From Methanospirillum hungatei JF-1 (GTDB lineage Archaea > Halobacteriota > Methanomicrobia > Methanomicrobiales > Methanospirillaceae), in NCBI RefSeq assembly GCF_000013445.1, contig NC_007796.1, positions 1,710,936 to 1,774,935 on the forward strand: a DNA stretch of 64,000 bases, written 5' to 3'. Within the stretch, counting starts at the first letter, position 1, and the number at the start of each line of letters is the position of its first letter. This document shows, one piece after another, positions 8,374 through 17,401 of the stretch. The notes beneath the pieces are model-generated. The model saw only the letters and a program-made list of their open reading frames with translations, ran no database searches and had not been told where the DNA came from. The position numbers and the translations under genes are program-made.

Positions 8374-10176
8374 TCACACCCTGGAGAGGATGACCTCCCA
8401 TCCTGATTCACTATCTGAAATATGAGTTATTATTACTTTTTCTTCAGGAGTAAATGTTTCTTTAATAAGAACCCTGGAGAGGGGGTGAATGAGCATGACC
8501 TCAACCCGCTGACCGATACTGATACCTCCTCTGCTCAGGTCCTGACAGCAGTATTCTTCCACCATCTCCCTGACAGACGGGCTTATCATGAGGTTAATCG
8601 TGAACATCAGGGAGATCTTCTCAAATATCCTTGTGAGCATGGCATCGAGAATCTGTTTTGCTGCGTCAGGCTGGATACTGCGGAAGATGATGGTATTTCC
8701 CCTGATAAACCGTGAGAAATCAAGACTCTTCTTCTCTTCAAAGAAGAGAGTGATACTCTCACCCGCCGTCCGTTCACGGGCCAGATACTCCTTGTTGGTC
8801 TCTTCTTCACTGTGCGAGTGCTGGTATGCATTCGGACAACACCCGGAGAGACGGAGGGTGCAGATGATAAAACATCCGGAAAAACTGATGAGCATCCCCT
8901 CTTCGGTGATTATCTGTCCGTCCCGGATGATGGTAGATATGAGTTTTAATACATCAGAATGCGCTGATTCAATATTTTCAAAGAGCACAACTGAGTATGG
9001 TTTTTGTTTGATTTTTCCAAGAAAACTGCCATTATCCATTGAGGAGAATGCCAGCATCCGCATACATGCATCATCATCCGAGTAATCACTCATATTCAGC
9101 GAGATCATATCCCGGTCCGGCCCAAGGAGCAGGTCCTTTAATGCACATGCCAGAGTCGTCTTTCCTACTCCCTCATGCCCGGCCAGAAGGACAAATCCCC
9201 GTGGCTGGGAGAGCTCCGGAGGATACTGAGAATAGGAAAGACCAAGGTAGGCCTGGTTTAACAGATTGCATACCCGTTTTATGGCATGTTTCTGCCCGAA
9301 TACACGGGCGCCCAGAAAATTGGCAGCATCTTCTATCTGCTTTTTGTCAACCGTCTTCCAGAAATTATCAGCAATTCCGGATGAATACTGGACAACCGCC
9401 TCATGAAGATCAGATACAGACAATATCTCACGCCGCACCAGGGAGATCAGGGAGATTATCTCGTTCGCCTGGAGATCATGGGTTCTTTTCACCAACAACG
9501 AGAGCGATTCCTTCTTTTCAGACTCCTTTTGAGATTCAAACTGGGGAACATTTTTCGTCAGCGATTCAAGCAGGGCACGACGAGTGTTAAGATCCGGCCG
9601 TGGAACCACAATCTGCCTGACTCTGGTATTATCACGGGTATACCAGGTGGGCAAAGAGGCATCCCGGTCATGAATCCAAATAAGAAGGTTGAACCGGGGA
9701 TACGAGCTTCCGGCCAGGAGTCTAGGCTCTGCATTCTGACAAGTACAGAACAGATTAAAGAAGAATTTGTCAGAGGCGGCATAGCGTTCGTCATGCCGGG
9801 TAATCTGGTTCAGAATTATGGCAGAGTACGCGGTCCGGTTATCCACACTCTTTTGTAAGATTTCAACGGTCCTCTCAAGTGATGGAGGCCCGGTCTTCTC
9901 CACCGACAACACATCTCCCAGGATGGCATGAATAGTATCAGGATCCCCATGCAGATGCGAAAATCCTACAAATGGTTCCAGCCCCAGGATGATATCATAC
10001 CCCTCTTTGACCAGGATGGTGCGGATATAATCTTTAAGCCGTAATGTAGTGAGATTGCCATCTATCTCAACCGGATACACATCCAGGATGTTACCGGTAA
10101 ATGTAAACTGCGGGGTTACCGAGAGAAATCTGACAAATTCCGTAGTCCATTTCGGTAGGCTGAACATGTGGGTCAC
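8374..10176 (-). CDS. ClpA/B-like AAA+ ATPase with degenerate Walker B
   Basis: A 600-aa protein. The N-terminal part (1-270) resembles an AAA fold but shows no P-loop. The C-terminal part (about 290-600) matches the second AAA+ module of ClpA/ClpB: FGQKHAIKRVCNLL, Walker A GHEGVGKT near residue 333, then LFENIESAHSDV where Clp proteins have LFDEIEKAH, and a C-terminal small domain with LSRGGISIGQRVE. The usual Asp-Glu of Walker B is Glu-Asn, so hydrolysis may be slow or absent. No Clp N-domain or ClpP loop is seen. It sits between kinase and FHA genes, suggesting a phospho-controlled remodelling or scaffold ATPase. The function is inferred only. Confidence 0.8.
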   Translation of the reverse strand: MTHMFSLPKWTTEFVRFLSVTPQFTFTGNILDVYPVEIDGNLTTLRLKDYIRTILVKEGYDIILGLEPFVGFSHLHGDPDTIHAILGDVLSVEKTGPPSLERTVEILQKSVDNRTAYSAIILNQITRHDERYAASDKFFFNLFCTCQNAEPRLLAGSSYPRFNLLIWIHDRDASLPTWYTRDNTRVRQIVVPRPDLNTRRALLESLTKNVPQFESQKESEKKESLSLLVKRTHDLQANEIISLISLVRREILSVSDLHEAVVQYSSGIADNFWKTVDKKQIEDAANFLGARVFGQKHAIKRVCNLLNQAYLGLSYSQYPPELSQPRGFVLLAGHEGVGKTTLACALKDLLLGPDRDMISLNMSDYSDDDACMRMLAFSSMDNGSFLGKIKQKPYSVVLFENIESAHSDVLKLISTIIRDGQIITEEGMLISFSGCFIICTLRLSGCCPNAYQHSHSEEETNKEYLARERTAGESITLFFEEKKSLDFSRFIRGNTIIFRSIQPDAAKQILDAMLTRIFEKISLMFTINLMISPSVREMVEEYCCQDLSRGGISIGQRVEVMLIHPLSRVLIKETFTPEEKVIITHISDSESGWEVILSRV

Positions 10177-10256
10177 CTGAACATTTCCTGAGATATTTCA
10201 TGGCATGATACCAATTACCGGATGATGAAAAGAAATTCCCAGTACTGAAGATAGTA

Positions 10257-10312
10257 TCTCCCTGGCATTTGAAGCTTATTATACTCTATCCATTATCTTC
10301 ATACCAGGGAGA
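10257..10312. promoter_or_regulatory. inverted repeat between kinase and AAA+ genes
   Basis: TCTCCCTGG (10257-10265) and CCAGGGAGA (10304-10312) form 9-bp perfect arms 38 bases apart in the 176-bp gap between the kinase stop and the ATPase start. Between them lies an AT-rich TTATTATACTCTATCC. It could be a long-range hairpin in the message or an operator for an internal promoter. Confidence 0.3.
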
Positions 10313-10352
10313 CTTGGATCAGGGATAGAAAGAAGGTGTACAGAAAAAATCC

Positions 10353-12941
10353 TTACTTTATTGCCAGCATCCGTTGAGCCCATTCGTTCTCAGGGTCAAT
10401 AACCAGGATCTTATCAAGGTACAGCCTTGCCTCTGCTTTTGCTCCACGCTTTAACAGAATGAAAACTTTGATTCGCAAGGCCTCAATTATCGTCTCATCC
10501 TTTTCAATAACCCCGGTGATGTATTTGTCTGCTTCTGTATAATCCCCAAGTTTCAGATAGCATCGTGCCGCCTTGACACAACTTTGCAGATGGTCAGGAT
10601 GATTATTACAGATATCTAAAAATGACTGCAATGCTTCAGGGACTCGTTCGATTGCATACAAAGACTCCCCCTTGTAAAACAACGCTTTGGGAAGGCCGGG
10701 ATATGTAGCAAGGATCTTATCACATATCTCGATTGACTCCCAGTACCTCTTTTGTTTGAAATACAGCCGCGCAAGACCGATCTGAGGTACAGGCTGGGCG
10801 ATATGGACTATCGGAACCTGAAGATATTTCTGCTCAGCCAAGGCTGGGTTTCCAGTCTCCTCCAGATGTTCACCGGTAAGCCAGGTGATGAAGGGATCAT
10901 CAGATGTCTGAATGACTTTATGTGACAGGCAAAATCCGGCTTCATGACTCCGCTTTAGTTTAAAAAGACTCACTCCCCGCATTGCCCAACCCACAGCACC
11001 GGCCTTGTCCATCTCAATCAGACGCTCTGATATTGAGAGAGCAAGGGAGAAGTTGTCCTCAAGATAATACTGGACATACTTCTCTTTCCAAAAAGTTGCA
11101 GTTTCATTCCAGGGATCAGACGAGATGGAGATAAGGTTCTTTTCATACTCTCGGGTCAGGGCGGTGTAAAACCTGAACCTGGGCAGACCTTTTCTCTTAT
11201 TAAAAAGGAGCGTAAGAACCCTGATATCAAGGTTGTAAGCCTTCTTCAGAAGAAGTTTACCGGACTTTTCATCCTGCAGTTCTTCAAATGCAGAGGCAAG
11301 GGCAACAAGGAGATCAGGCTCAATCACCTGGGCGGCCAGGGCGTGTTTTGCCGCAGCTATCATGTCCTTCTTACATTCATCAGCATCTGATTTCGCAGAC
11401 AATTTGATGAAATTCTGATAAATGGAGACGATGGCAATTACTGACTTGGCACTCCATTCGGTAGGGATTCCGGCAAGCTCCCGCTCATGAAGAATTTTTG
11501 CATACTGAAACAGCCGTTTTCGTTCGTTAGTTCCCCGCGGGTTGCTCTTTATCCATGCAAAGAGCCGCATGAAGAAGATACTTTTCACTTCCTGCTTGGT
11601 TATCTCCAGGAATTTTGTGTACATCTCCTCAATCTCACCGGAGAAGAGCATGATGATAATCCGTTCCTCATTCTCATCCTGTTCTCTGTTCAGAGACCTG
11701 CCTAAAAACCAGACAATATTCGTGATATCAATGACTTTTCCAAACAGGGTAAAGGGAATGTCCCGGTTCAGTTCTGCTGCGATGTAGAGGAGCCGTTCAT
11801 CCTCGTTCGGATACGTTTCAATGTACTTGGAGATGGTGACCGCCTTATTGTACTGTTCGGTCGCCTCAAGCCATCTGAGCAGGTATCCCCGGCCGATATG
11901 CCGCTTTGCATCCTCCCAGGAGACCGGGTCACCGATAAAGGCATACATCAGGTCATGGAGGCTGTAGTAATTCTCATCATGAAACTCATATGGCTTTGAG
12001 ATGCCCATCCTGCCGGTATGCTCTTCCTCATAATAGACCGGGATATTCCGTTTCCCTGACAGCCAGAGCGAAACCTCCCGTTTCCCCCACCTCTTCTTGG
12101 GATTCCTGGTCAAAAGTCCTTTGAGCAGAATGAGGCGATCGGGATTTATCTGCTCAGAGAGAATAATGCCCCGCGAAGCCAGCGTTGAGAGGATGAGATT
12201 ATGATTTAGTCCGTCGAATGGATGCTTCTTTTCAGTCAGCTCAAGAGCGATGACACCAAGAGCCCAGTAATCCGACTCCCTCCCGACCACATTTCCAAGC
12301 TGCTCCGGGGCCCAGTACATGGGGGTTCCCTTCGTCGTAGTGATATGCCGGGACAGTTCGCTGTCGAGTAATGTTGAGATACCAAAATCGGTGAGGATAA
12401 GGTTAAGTGGTCTGAGCTCACGGATCAGAATATTTGATGGTTTTAAGTCCAGGTGCAGGACATTATTTTTATGCAGGGTGTCAAGGCCGAATGCTATCTC
12501 TTCAATGATGGCCTTAAAGGTGTTGTTATTGATGGACTGTTTCTGGACCAGATCGCGAAGTGATCCATACCTTGCATATTCCAGGATCTCATACCACCGT
12601 TCTGAATCCTCGTCAAAACCGTAATCGATGATCTTGATAAGATTCTTCGGGTTCCGTAATGAGATATGACTGACCTGATCCAGCACGTCAATTTTTGGTT
12701 CAATTCCGAGCCGGTAATGTTTCAAGATATAATAGACCCGATCTTTTTGGATAAGCCAGATATCAGCTTCCCCACCGGTTGCCGGAAACTGTTTCATGAT
12801 CCGGTATGTTCTGAAATACCGCTGGGATTCAGACCCGGCGATATCAGGTTCTGCCTGATGGGAAGGTTCAAACTGTGCTGACAGCCCGTCCCGTAAAGTT
12901 CTGCCCCTCTTCTCCGGACTGTCAACATCTTCCGGTATCAT
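10353..12941 (-). CDS. Ser/Thr protein kinase with C-terminal TPR array
   Basis: An 862-aa protein. The kinase domain (about 45-300) has a glycine-rich loop TGGEADIW, the ATP-binding Lys in YYILKHY, the catalytic loop HLDLKPSNIL (Leu where most Hanks kinases have Arg, so a non-RD form), DFG in LTDFGIS, and APE in YWAPEQLG. The rest is alpha-helical. From about 510 it shows tetratricopeptide-like repeats, clearest at 690-860 (for example ALFYKGESLYAIERVPEALQ). No transmembrane segment is seen, so it is cytoplasmic. Its neighbours are a PP2C phosphatase and an FHA protein, the expected opposing enzyme and reader. Substrates are unknown. Confidence 0.92.
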   Translation of the reverse strand: MIPEDVDSPEKRGRTLRDGLSAQFEPSHQAEPDIAGSESQRYFRTYRIMKQFPATGGEADIWLIQKDRVYYILKHYRLGIEPKIDVLDQVSHISLRNPKNLIKIIDYGFDEDSERWYEILEYARYGSLRDLVQKQSINNNTFKAIIEEIAFGLDTLHKNNVLHLDLKPSNILIRELRPLNLILTDFGISTLLDSELSRHITTTKGTPMYWAPEQLGNVVGRESDYWALGVIALELTEKKHPFDGLNHNLILSTLASRGIILSEQINPDRLILLKGLLTRNPKKRWGKREVSLWLSGKRNIPVYYEEEHTGRMGISKPYEFHDENYYSLHDLMYAFIGDPVSWEDAKRHIGRGYLLRWLEATEQYNKAVTISKYIETYPNEDERLLYIAAELNRDIPFTLFGKVIDITNIVWFLGRSLNREQDENEERIIIMLFSGEIEEMYTKFLEITKQEVKSIFFMRLFAWIKSNPRGTNERKRLFQYAKILHERELAGIPTEWSAKSVIAIVSIYQNFIKLSAKSDADECKKDMIAAAKHALAAQVIEPDLLVALASAFEELQDEKSGKLLLKKAYNLDIRVLTLLFNKRKGLPRFRFYTALTREYEKNLISISSDPWNETATFWKEKYVQYYLEDNFSLALSISERLIEMDKAGAVGWAMRGVSLFKLKRSHEAGFCLSHKVIQTSDDPFITWLTGEHLEETGNPALAEQKYLQVPIVHIAQPVPQIGLARLYFKQKRYWESIEICDKILATYPGLPKALFYKGESLYAIERVPEALQSFLDICNNHPDHLQSCVKAARCYLKLGDYTEADKYITGVIEKDETIIEALRIKVFILLKRGAKAEARLYLDKILVIDPENEWAQRMLAIK

Positions 12942-12979
12942 ACATGGCTCCGGATACCATGTATAGGGAGTTTATAGAA

Positions 12980-14590
12980 TTAAGATATATGCTCATCAGT
13001 CAGGATGTCAAACCGGGTAAGCTGCTGAATGGGCACTTCATCCGGATTTTTCTTTAAACGCTCAATAAAAAGGATATGTTCTTTTTTTAATTCATCCTGC
13101 AGGATTGCATAATCACGACTCCAGACCGCTGATGCATGTGCATCATCCTTCTGAATCTGGTCAGGGTCCAGTTCATCAATATCAAGACCATCGACAATCC
13201 TGACCAGTCTGAATACCAGTTCATCCAGCGGATTGATGGAGATCATGATCGAGTAATGAGATACCGGAGAAAAGACCTCAATACTCCCCCTCCGGAACGA
13301 ATCACGTAGGTTAGTCATCTTCCGTGACTTGACCCGGTATCCCCGTCCTTTCATAGCCTCAAGAATACTCTGAATGACCGTTCCCCACTGCTTGTCAGAG
13401 AGGGATTTGCTCTTTTTTTGAAGGTAATATGCATCATACTGCCTCCTGATAACCGACAGTTCACGAAGCTCAGGGAAGGGGTCATGATACAGGATCATGG
13501 CAGCGTCCAAAAGGGCCCCGGCATCAGGGTCCAGAGAGAGGGTCTGGATTATCTCTTCAAGGTCCTCCCTGATAACTGTCTTCTCAGGGATCTTCTCTTT
13601 TAAAAGTCCGTATTCCAGTTGCAGGTTCTCCCTTTGCAGGGCAAGCCGTTCAGGAGTTGTCTCTTTTGCAACCGGTTCGTAATCTGAACTCTCCGTCTCA
13701 TCATAATCAAAGAACCCAATGCGCCCGTGAAAAAATTCCGCTTCCATGGTCAGGAGTTCCAATGACACATCATGCGCAATCTTCGCCTTTACCTCCTCAC
13801 TATCAGGTTCCTCATGGGGAATCCCTCCAAGGGTGGTGTGTTCAATGCCAGACACCCGGTGGTCAAGGGCTGAAAGCTGTTCTTCAAGACTCTTCAGTTT
13901 CTCTTTTCGGGCCTCGATATCCGAAATTTCAGAAAGGGAAGAGATCTGGCCCTGTAATGAATGCAAGATCTCCAGATCCTGAAGAGATACATTCTTCAGT
14001 TCAAGAGATGAGGCCTCTTTTTTCAGCTCGGCAATCCGGTTATTGAGTGAGAGAAGAGTATATCTACAGGTATAATACCTGGTTGCAATATCAGATATGA
14101 GTGTCTTATACGAGTTTATCCGTTCAGACTGAACCGCGACATTGGAGAGATTCTCAACTGACCGTCTGTATTCCAGGTATGCAGGGTTTTCAGCACTGAT
14201 GAAGGATTCAGATACCAGTCGGTCGAGGAGGTTTTCTATCTTCTGTATATACACCTCTTCCAGAAGTCGCATCTCATTTTCTTCAAGAAGAAGCTGGATG
14301 AGCACAATTCTGAACCGGTCAGCTTTCCGGAAGAATAACTCCATCGTCTTTCTGGAGGATTCAGGAGATTTCCAAGCCGGATAATCTGGGGTCAGGATTT
14401 GCTCAGCAATTTCTGTGAGTTCTTCATGCAGTTTAATAACCCGCTCATTCTTGTTTGTCAGGGTATCAAACCGTCTTTCTGCACTAGATAAAAGAGAATG
14501 GATTCGCTTTTTTATCCATTCAATTGACTGGCCTGCAACGTCATCATCAGAACGTGCAAGAGCAATTTCTACAACGATCAGAGAACTCAT
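12980..14590 (-). CDS. coiled-coil protein of kinase/phosphatase cassette, unknown function
   Basis: A 536-aa protein, not matching a family I know. It is mostly charged helix with long predicted coiled coils (about residues 30-270 and 310-350). The compact C-terminal region (about 400-500) holds KQWGTVIQSILEAMKGRGY followed by a beta-rich stretch, SIEVFSPVSHYSIMISINP. No signal peptide or membrane segment. Its ATG overlaps the stop of the PP2C gene (TAATG), so the two are translationally coupled. It may be the scaffold or main substrate of the cassette, an inference from position only. Confidence 0.8.
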   Translation of the reverse strand: MSSLIVVEIALARSDDDVAGQSIEWIKKRIHSLLSSAERRFDTLTNKNERVIKLHEELTEIAEQILTPDYPAWKSPESSRKTMELFFRKADRFRIVLIQLLLEENEMRLLEEVYIQKIENLLDRLVSESFISAENPAYLEYRRSVENLSNVAVQSERINSYKTLISDIATRYYTCRYTLLSLNNRIAELKKEASSLELKNVSLQDLEILHSLQGQISSLSEISDIEARKEKLKSLEEQLSALDHRVSGIEHTTLGGIPHEEPDSEEVKAKIAHDVSLELLTMEAEFFHGRIGFFDYDETESSDYEPVAKETTPERLALQRENLQLEYGLLKEKIPEKTVIREDLEEIIQTLSLDPDAGALLDAAMILYHDPFPELRELSVIRRQYDAYYLQKKSKSLSDKQWGTVIQSILEAMKGRGYRVKSRKMTNLRDSFRRGSIEVFSPVSHYSIMISINPLDELVFRLVRIVDGLDIDELDPDQIQKDDAHASAVWSRDYAILQDELKKEHILFIERLKKNPDEVPIQQLTRFDILTDEHIS

Positions 14591-15378
14591 TATGACAGAC
14601 TGGTTGAGAGAAGAATTGCCGTTACATTATCCTGTGACTGACGTGCCAGGGACGCGACGAGCACTTTATCGAGGAAGGCATACCCCGGATGTTTCTGAAG
14701 GATCATCTCCAGTTCATCCTGTGAGAAACATTCCCAAATCCCATCAGAGCAGATGAAGAACTGATCCTGGTCACGAAGGCCGATGGTCTTGAACCAGATA
14801 TGAACTGAGTCCTTTATCCCGTCACCGGATATGGATGAGGTGACAATATTTTTCCGTGGGTGATACCTCATCTCATCCTCAGTGATTACTCCCTCTTCAA
14901 GAAGGTGCTGGACGACGGAGTGATCTTTGGTTATCCGTTCGAAGAATTTCCCGTTTATCCGGTAGACCCGGCAGTCTCCAATGTTGAATACATGGGCTTT
15001 TTCTTCCTGGATGATGACTCCGGCAAGGGTACAGCCGAGATTTGATGCTTCAGGATTTTTCTCAACATACGCCTCCAGCTGTTCTTTTGCAGCATAGACA
15101 ACCGAGTTAAAACTCTCTTCATCGGTTATCTCGGTAAAGTGATCCTGAAGGTAGGTTAAAACCAGCTGGGCTGCCACCTCTCCTTTCTGTTCTCCACCAA
15201 TCCCGTCTGCAACACAGAATAAGGCATTCATGACCTCTCCGCTGTAAGACTCGGGGATTTTCATGGAGAGATCTGATATCAGTGTTCCCGGAATGACCAG
15301 TCCGTCTTCGTTATTGGATCTGACCCCGCCTTTGTTGGTGAAAAAGAATGCTTCAACCCGTTGTTTCGTTTTATTCAT
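14590..15378 (-). CDS. PP2C-family Ser/Thr protein phosphatase
   Basis: A 262-aa metal-dependent phosphatase with the full PP2C motif series: SNNEDG near the start, CVADGIGGEQKGE, CTLAGVII, FNIGDCRVYRI, FICSDGIWE and DNVTAILL at the end. The Asp residues for the two metals are all present, so it should be active. Similar soluble PP2Cs reverse Hanks-type kinases. It is first in the minus-strand cassette, with a promoter expected in the 142-bp gap to the divergent gene at 15521. Confidence 0.93.
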   Translation of the reverse strand: MNKTKQRVEAFFFTNKGGVRSNNEDGLVIPGTLISDLSMKIPESYSGEVMNALFCVADGIGGEQKGEVAAQLVLTYLQDHFTEITDEESFNSVVYAAKEQLEAYVEKNPEASNLGCTLAGVIIQEEKAHVFNIGDCRVYRINGKFFERITKDHSVVQHLLEEGVITEDEMRYHPRKNIVTSSISGDGIKDSVHIWFKTIGLRDQDQFFICSDGIWECFSQDELEMILQKHPGYAFLDKVLVASLARQSQDNVTAILLSTSLS

Positions 15379-15520
15379 AACCTATATGACCATCGTGCTT
15401 GAAAGAGATATACCCTACTCTGATCTCCTGCGTATCATATACCGGAGAATGTGCAGGTTAAACGAGCATACCCACAAACCATTAATATAGGAGAAAGGAG
15501 CATGTTTTGTCGGTGAGGAT

Positions 15521-15820
15521 ATGGTCATCAAGGAAACTGTTATCAAGCGTCTTGGGGTGCTGAGTGTAGCAAAGTTCAGTGCAGTCATCGGAGTTATTTA
15601 TGGATTTCTCATGGGTATTGTTATGGCCCTTGGGATGGGAAGTGCCATGGGACTTGCCGGGGACGTCGGTATGGGAGTCGGTACCGGTATTGCGGCTCTT
15701 ATTGTGATGATCATCATCGGAGCAATCTTTGGGTTTATTGGCGGGGCAATCGTTGCTTTTGTCTATAATCTGGCCCTTGGAGTCATTGGCGGTATTGAAG
15801 TCGATCTTGAGATAGATTAA
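15521..15820 (+). CDS. small glycine-rich membrane protein (DUF3566-like)
   Basis: A 99-aa protein with two long hydrophobic Gly/Ala/Met-rich segments (about 18-42 and 55-90) separated by a short loop, and an acidic C-terminal VDLEID. The pattern and VLSVAKFSAVIG start recall small DUF3566-type membrane proteins found in many archaea. The function is not known. The start follows GGTGAGGAT, a reasonable ribosome-binding site. It is divergent from the PP2C gene. Confidence 0.75.
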   Translation: MVIKETVIKRLGVLSVAKFSAVIGVIYGFLMGIVMALGMGSAMGLAGDVGMGVGTGIAALIVMIIIGAIFGFIGGAIVAFVYNLALGVIGGIEVDLEID

Positions 15821-15921
15821 CCGATTTTTTCTTCCGGAGCCGTTAGATCACGGTCCCTGTCACTCCGGTTCTTGGCTTTTTTTCTTGCGGTTTGATATCG
15901 GTCAGATAGAAACCTATAGGT

Positions 15922-16476
15922 ATGGCTCATTCAGTGTGTCCGGCAGAACGTGCCTGGATGCTTGACAATCCACTGAGATCGCTTCTCATAAGACCGAACC
16001 GGCTGCTCAGGTCCCATGTCAGACCAGGGATGACGGTCCTTGATGTCGGATGTGGTCCGGGGTTTTTTACCGGTGTCATGGCCGGACTTGTTGGACCGGA
16101 GGGGACGGTCATTGCTGCAGATCTTCAACCTGAAATGCTGGATCTGACGAAGGAAAAGATGATTCGAAAGGGGCTTATTGACCGGGTGATCCTGCATAAG
16201 ACGGCATCAGAAACGCTTCATCTCAATGAGTCCGGATTCGTTGACTTTGCAATTGGCTTTCACATGGTCCACGAAGTCCCCTCTCCCCGAACATTGTTTG
16301 CAGAGGTGTTTGATTGTCTAAAACCGGGCGGTATCTTTCTGGTGAGTGAACCGAAAGGGCATGTCAAAACGGAGGAGTTCAGCCAGGAGATGATGGAGGC
16401 ACAGGCTGCCGGGTTTCTGATTATGAGAGAGCAACACAGCCTGTTTGAACATCAGGTTCTATTGAAAAAGCCATGA
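15922..16476 (+). CDS. class I SAM-dependent methyltransferase
   Basis: A 184-aa protein with motif I VLDVGCGPGFFTGV, motif II VIAADLQPEMLD and the post-motif segment LKPGGIFLVSEPKG, typical of UbiE/type-11 methyltransferases. The substrate cannot be told. It overlaps the next gene by 4 bp (ATGA), so the methyltransferase and the HD hydrolase are coupled. Confidence 0.9.
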   Translation: MAHSVCPAERAWMLDNPLRSLLIRPNRLLRSHVRPGMTVLDVGCGPGFFTGVMAGLVGPEGTVIAADLQPEMLDLTKEKMIRKGLIDRVILHKTASETLHLNESGFVDFAIGFHMVHEVPSPRTLFAEVFDCLKPGGIFLVSEPKGHVKTEEFSQEMMEAQAAGFLIMREQHSLFEHQVLLKKP

Positions 16477-17072
16477 TCGAACTATTTTGCGAGATGAAAA
16501 ATTTCGTTAAGCAAGCCCTTGATGAGCCGGGATCCCATGGGTTTGACCATACCCTCCGGGTGGTATCCCTGTGTCACATAATCGGAAAAGCGGAGCAGGC
16601 AGAGATGGATATCCTGATTCCCGCTGCGATATTTCATGACATTGCCCGGCCACTGGAGAAGAAAGGGATTCCCCATGAAGTGAAAGGGGCAGAGATGGCT
16701 GAGGAGTACCTGACCGGAATATCATATGGAGAGGAGCGGATCTCCCGAATTGTCCATGCTATCAAAGCCCACCGGTTCAGCACTGCTCCTGTTCCGGAGA
16801 CATTGGAGGCAAAGATCCTCTCTGACGCAGATAAACTGGATGCCATGGGGGCCGTGGGGATTGCCCGGACGTTTATTTCAGCCGGGGAACATGGTGGGGA
16901 TATAAGGGACGGGCTTGATCATATGCATGAGAAATTGCTCCGGTTGTCGGATGTGATCTACACCCGGACCGGGAAGGAGATGGCTGAACGGAGGCATAGA
17001 TTCTTAGTGGCATTTGTTCAGGCACTGGAAGACGAGAGGGAGATGGAGAAAAGGGTCGGGTTAGATTATTAA
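16473..17072 (+). CDS. HD-domain phosphohydrolase
   Basis: A 199-aa HD superfamily protein. The metal ligands appear as HGFDHTLRV, FHDIARP (the HD pair) and SDADKLDAMG. The layout matches the soluble YedJ/YpgQ-like HD hydrolases, which act on nucleotides or small phosphates. It is translationally coupled to the methyltransferase. Its last bases overlap an MntA remnant on the opposite strand. Confidence 0.9.
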   Translation: MIELFCEMKNFVKQALDEPGSHGFDHTLRVVSLCHIIGKAEQAEMDILIPAAIFHDIARPLEKKGIPHEVKGAEMAEEYLTGISYGEERISRIVHAIKAHRFSTAPVPETLEAKILSDADKLDAMGAVGIARTFISAGEHGGDIRDGLDHMHEKLLRLSDVIYTRTGKEMAERRHRFLVAFVQALEDEREMEKRVGLDY

Positions 17073-17189
17073 TTCCATCAGAATATCGATGTCACTCCCA
17101 GGATGTTCCTCACCCCGGGCATATGAACCAAAGAGACCTATCCTCTTTACCCCATATTTTCTTGGAATATCGATGAAAAGTAATTCGTT
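17061..17189 (-). pseudogene. remnant of MntA-type minimal nucleotidyltransferase
   Basis: Read on the minus strand this stretch gives KYGVKRIGLFGSYARGEEHP followed by GSDIDIL, the G-S-x(10)-D-x-D signature of MNT nucleotidyltransferases, the antitoxin partners of HepT. A TAA follows MELII at once, and an in-frame TGA lies just before NELLFIDIP, so only about 40 codons remain. The HepT partner is missing here. It overlaps the 3' end of the HD gene. A second MntA/HepT remnant lies at 37.1-37.5 kb. Confidence 0.75.
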
Positions 17190-17401
17190 TCAATTCAGAT
17201 TTGGGTAATATCGGATTATATAATCGAAAATTGTCGTTGTTCATAATGCTCAATTCACTCACAAGAGCATATTCAATTATTTTCCCGTCGACCTTTGTAT
17301 CATCCCCTGCACCGCTTCGATTCATTCACGTAGTGACTACTCACGAAAATCCCCCACTCAATCTCCAGGAATCGTGCAGGGGAGAGAACGGAGGATAAAC
17401 C

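Noticed and set aside
9039-9590. 183-aa plus-strand frame opposite the AAA+ gene
   Set aside because: Low-complexity His/Pro/Gln-rich translation antisense to a gene with clear AAA+ motifs.
7857-15378. Complete type VI secretion system
   Set aside because: Kinase, phosphatase, FHA and Clp-like genes and a distant Hcp-fold gene occur, but no sheath, baseplate, VgrG or membrane-complex genes are seen.
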